Assembly (NCBI GenBank): GCA_002329125.1
Contig: DCXX01000146.1
Coordinates: 9,882-43,623, forward strand
DNA: 33,742 nt
Source of the DNA: Fidelibacterota bacterium UBA2125
Lineage (GTDB): Bacteria > Fidelibacterota > Marinisomatia > Marinisomatales > S15-B10
Direction of reading: 5' to 3'
Shown: piece after piece, positions 32,647-33,742 of the stretch
Layout of the letters: every line of letters begins with the position of its first letter
Position numbering within the stretch: position 1 is the stretch's first letter
The notes under the pieces: model-generated
Databases searched by the model: none
What the model was told of the DNA's origin: nothing
Seen by the model: the letters and a program-made list of their open reading frames with translations, nothing else
Program-made: the position numbers and the translations under genes

Positions 32647-33742
32647 TTGAATCTCTTAACCTGTTCCAGATAAAATAGATTATAGTCCCGCCAGCCAGGA
32701 AAGCGACACCCCAGGCCGGTAATATCGAGCCTTGTGACAAATGGAACTGTATCACACCCCACGACACGAACATTGCACACCCAATGTATGCAACGGGAAC
32801 CAGTGGAAACAAGGGTGTTTTGTACCTTTCCTCACTTCCCTCACCCTGTCCAATTTTCAGCATGGTCGAAATGGAAAGAGCGGAAAAAAGGATCATCACT
32901 ACCGATGTTGAGTCTACAAGATCGTTGATATTCAGGGAATAAACCATAACCACACACCAGGCTGCCTGGACCATGAGCGCATTGACCGGTGTATCGAACT
33001 TTGGGTGGCGCTTCGCCGTAAATCGGAAAAAAACATCGTGATCACCCATGGCTTGAATCACTCTGGCCCCCGCAGTTTGAATAGTAATGGAGAGTGAACT
33101 GATAATACTGACAAAGATGAGTATAGACAGGAAAGTGGACCACCCCTCGGCGCCCACCGCTTTCAACGCCATGAGAGGCACCATCTCTTCATTCCGCATG
33201 GCCTCCAATCCGATAGCTTTCAGAAAACCTAACTGTACAATGATATAGATGATTGTGGTAATAACTGTCCCGCCGATGAGGGCAAAGGGCAGTGTCTTTC
33301 TTGGATTGTGGATCTCTCCGGCTATGTAGCCAGCCACATTCCACCCTGTATAAGCGAAAAAGATAGGAATAAGCGCCCGGGAAAAACCGATGAGGGGGCT
33401 ACCTTCAACAGCAGTTGCTGATTCAACAGCCGGCATCGATGAAGTGTTTGAAAATAGTATAAACGAAAGCAGTCCCAACCCGCCAATCTTTGCCACCGTA
33501 AGAACGGACTGAAAACGGGAGCCAATGGTGATTCTGAGACAGTGAAGTCCGGAAAAAAGAATCACCAGCACAGATGCAAGTGCCGGCACTGAAAGTGGAA
33601 CACCAGGAAAAAATTCCTTCAAATACTTTCCACCGAAAATAGATAGGATGGCAATAGAGCCTGTCTCAAAAACCATGAGACTCATCCAACCGTAGAGAAA
33701 GGCAGGATAGGTGCCGTACACCTTCTTCAAATAGAGGAAGTC
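32636..33742 (-). CDS. APC-family amino acid permease (partial, N-terminus beyond the right edge)
   Basis: About 369 residues are visible, with many membrane helices. The frame stays open through the right edge. The residues read there (DFLYLKKVYGTYPAFLYGW) match the middle of APC permeases, not an N-terminus. A TTG at 33730 could look like a start but is internal. Other family signatures are FFAYTGWNVAGYIAGEIHNP and VNALMVQAAWCVV, resembling LAT-type transporters. Amino acid transport is inferred from the family, and the substrate is unknown. It is coupled to dut. Confidence 0.88.
   Translation of the reverse strand, partial: DFLYLKKVYGTYPAFLYGWMSLMVFETGSIAILSIFGGKYLKEFFPGVPLSVPALASVLVILFSGLHCLRITIGSRFQSVLTVAKIGGLGLLSFILFSNTSSMPAVESATAVEGSPLIGFSRALIPIFFAYTGWNVAGYIAGEIHNPRKTLPFALIGGTVITTIIYIIVQLGFLKAIGLEAMRNEEMVPLMALKAVGAEGWSTFLSILIFVSIISSLSITIQTAGARVIQAMGDHDVFFRFTAKRHPKFDTPVNALMVQAAWCVVMVYSLNINDLVDSTSVVMILFSALSISTMLKIGQGEGSEERYKTPLFPLVPVAYIGCAMFVSWGVIQFHLSQGSILPAWGVAFLAGGTIIYFIWNRLRDSSVT

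Noticed and set aside
33730..33742. TTG 33730 as the true permease start
   Set aside because: The frame is open to the edge, and the residues upstream continue the APC family alignment, so the N-terminus is outside the window.

Overview
The window looks like an ordinary chromosomal stretch from an uncultured bacterium of the FCB (Fibrobacterota-Chlorobiota-Bacteroidota) assemblage, most likely marine Marinimicrobia/SAR406. That placement is inference. It rests on a type IX secretion-style C-terminal sorting domain (FPNPFN motif), a GWxTD-domain protein paired with a secreted beta-propeller protein, and an RmlA long form. No rRNA, CRISPR array, insertion sequence, prophage or integration hallmark was seen. 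All genes are leftward except a tRNA-Leu and two genes at 23.1-25.2 kb, and coding density is very high.

Layout, left to right. 1-6.2 kb: a YkvI-like transporter running off the left edge, an aldehyde dehydrogenase, the TrkH/TrkA potassium uptake pair, and a small secreted cohesin-like protein with a sorting tail. 6.3-12 kb: a deoxynucleoside kinase, MtaB (tRNA ms2t6A), an RmlA-type nucleotidyltransferase, an RNase H, a Cas4/AddB-like PD-(D/E)XK nuclease and a GWxTD protein. 12-19.2 kb: a secreted propeller protein, heptose-7-phosphate kinase, GpmI, an HDAC-family deacetylase, a degenerate ABC ATPase, TrxB and TrxA. 19.3-22.8 kb: TyrRS, SmpB, tRNA-Leu(CAG) on the + strand, and a PafA-type alkaline phosphatase.

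A divergent intergenic region (about 22.8-23.06 kb) precedes a rightward pair: an SDR lacking the catalytic Tyr/Lys, and kynureninase. The next leftward operon (28.7 to 25.2 kb) is folB-folK-deoxynucleoside kinase-small membrane protein-DoxX-zinc-type oxidoreductase-[2Fe-2S] ferredoxin. It is insulated from groES-groEL by a strong hairpin terminator. groES-groEL carries a CIRCE operator, implying HrcA control. The right end holds S-adenosylhomocysteine hydrolase, dUTPase and an APC-family permease that runs off the edge.

Most junctions overlap by 1-11 nt (ATGA, GTGA, TTGA, TGATG, TAGTG), implying translational coupling. An unusual number of starts appear to be TTG or GTG. Several starts were moved from the longest reading frame to agree with neighbouring stops, signal peptides or ribosome binding sites. 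I see no obviously new defence or mobile system. The best candidates for under-described biology are the propeller/GWxTD pair, the degenerate ABC protein beside a deacetylase and thioredoxin reductase, the SAH hydrolase with an insertion at its NAD site, the catalytically altered SDR beside kynureninase, and the 60-residue membrane protein in the folate/nucleoside kinase operon.
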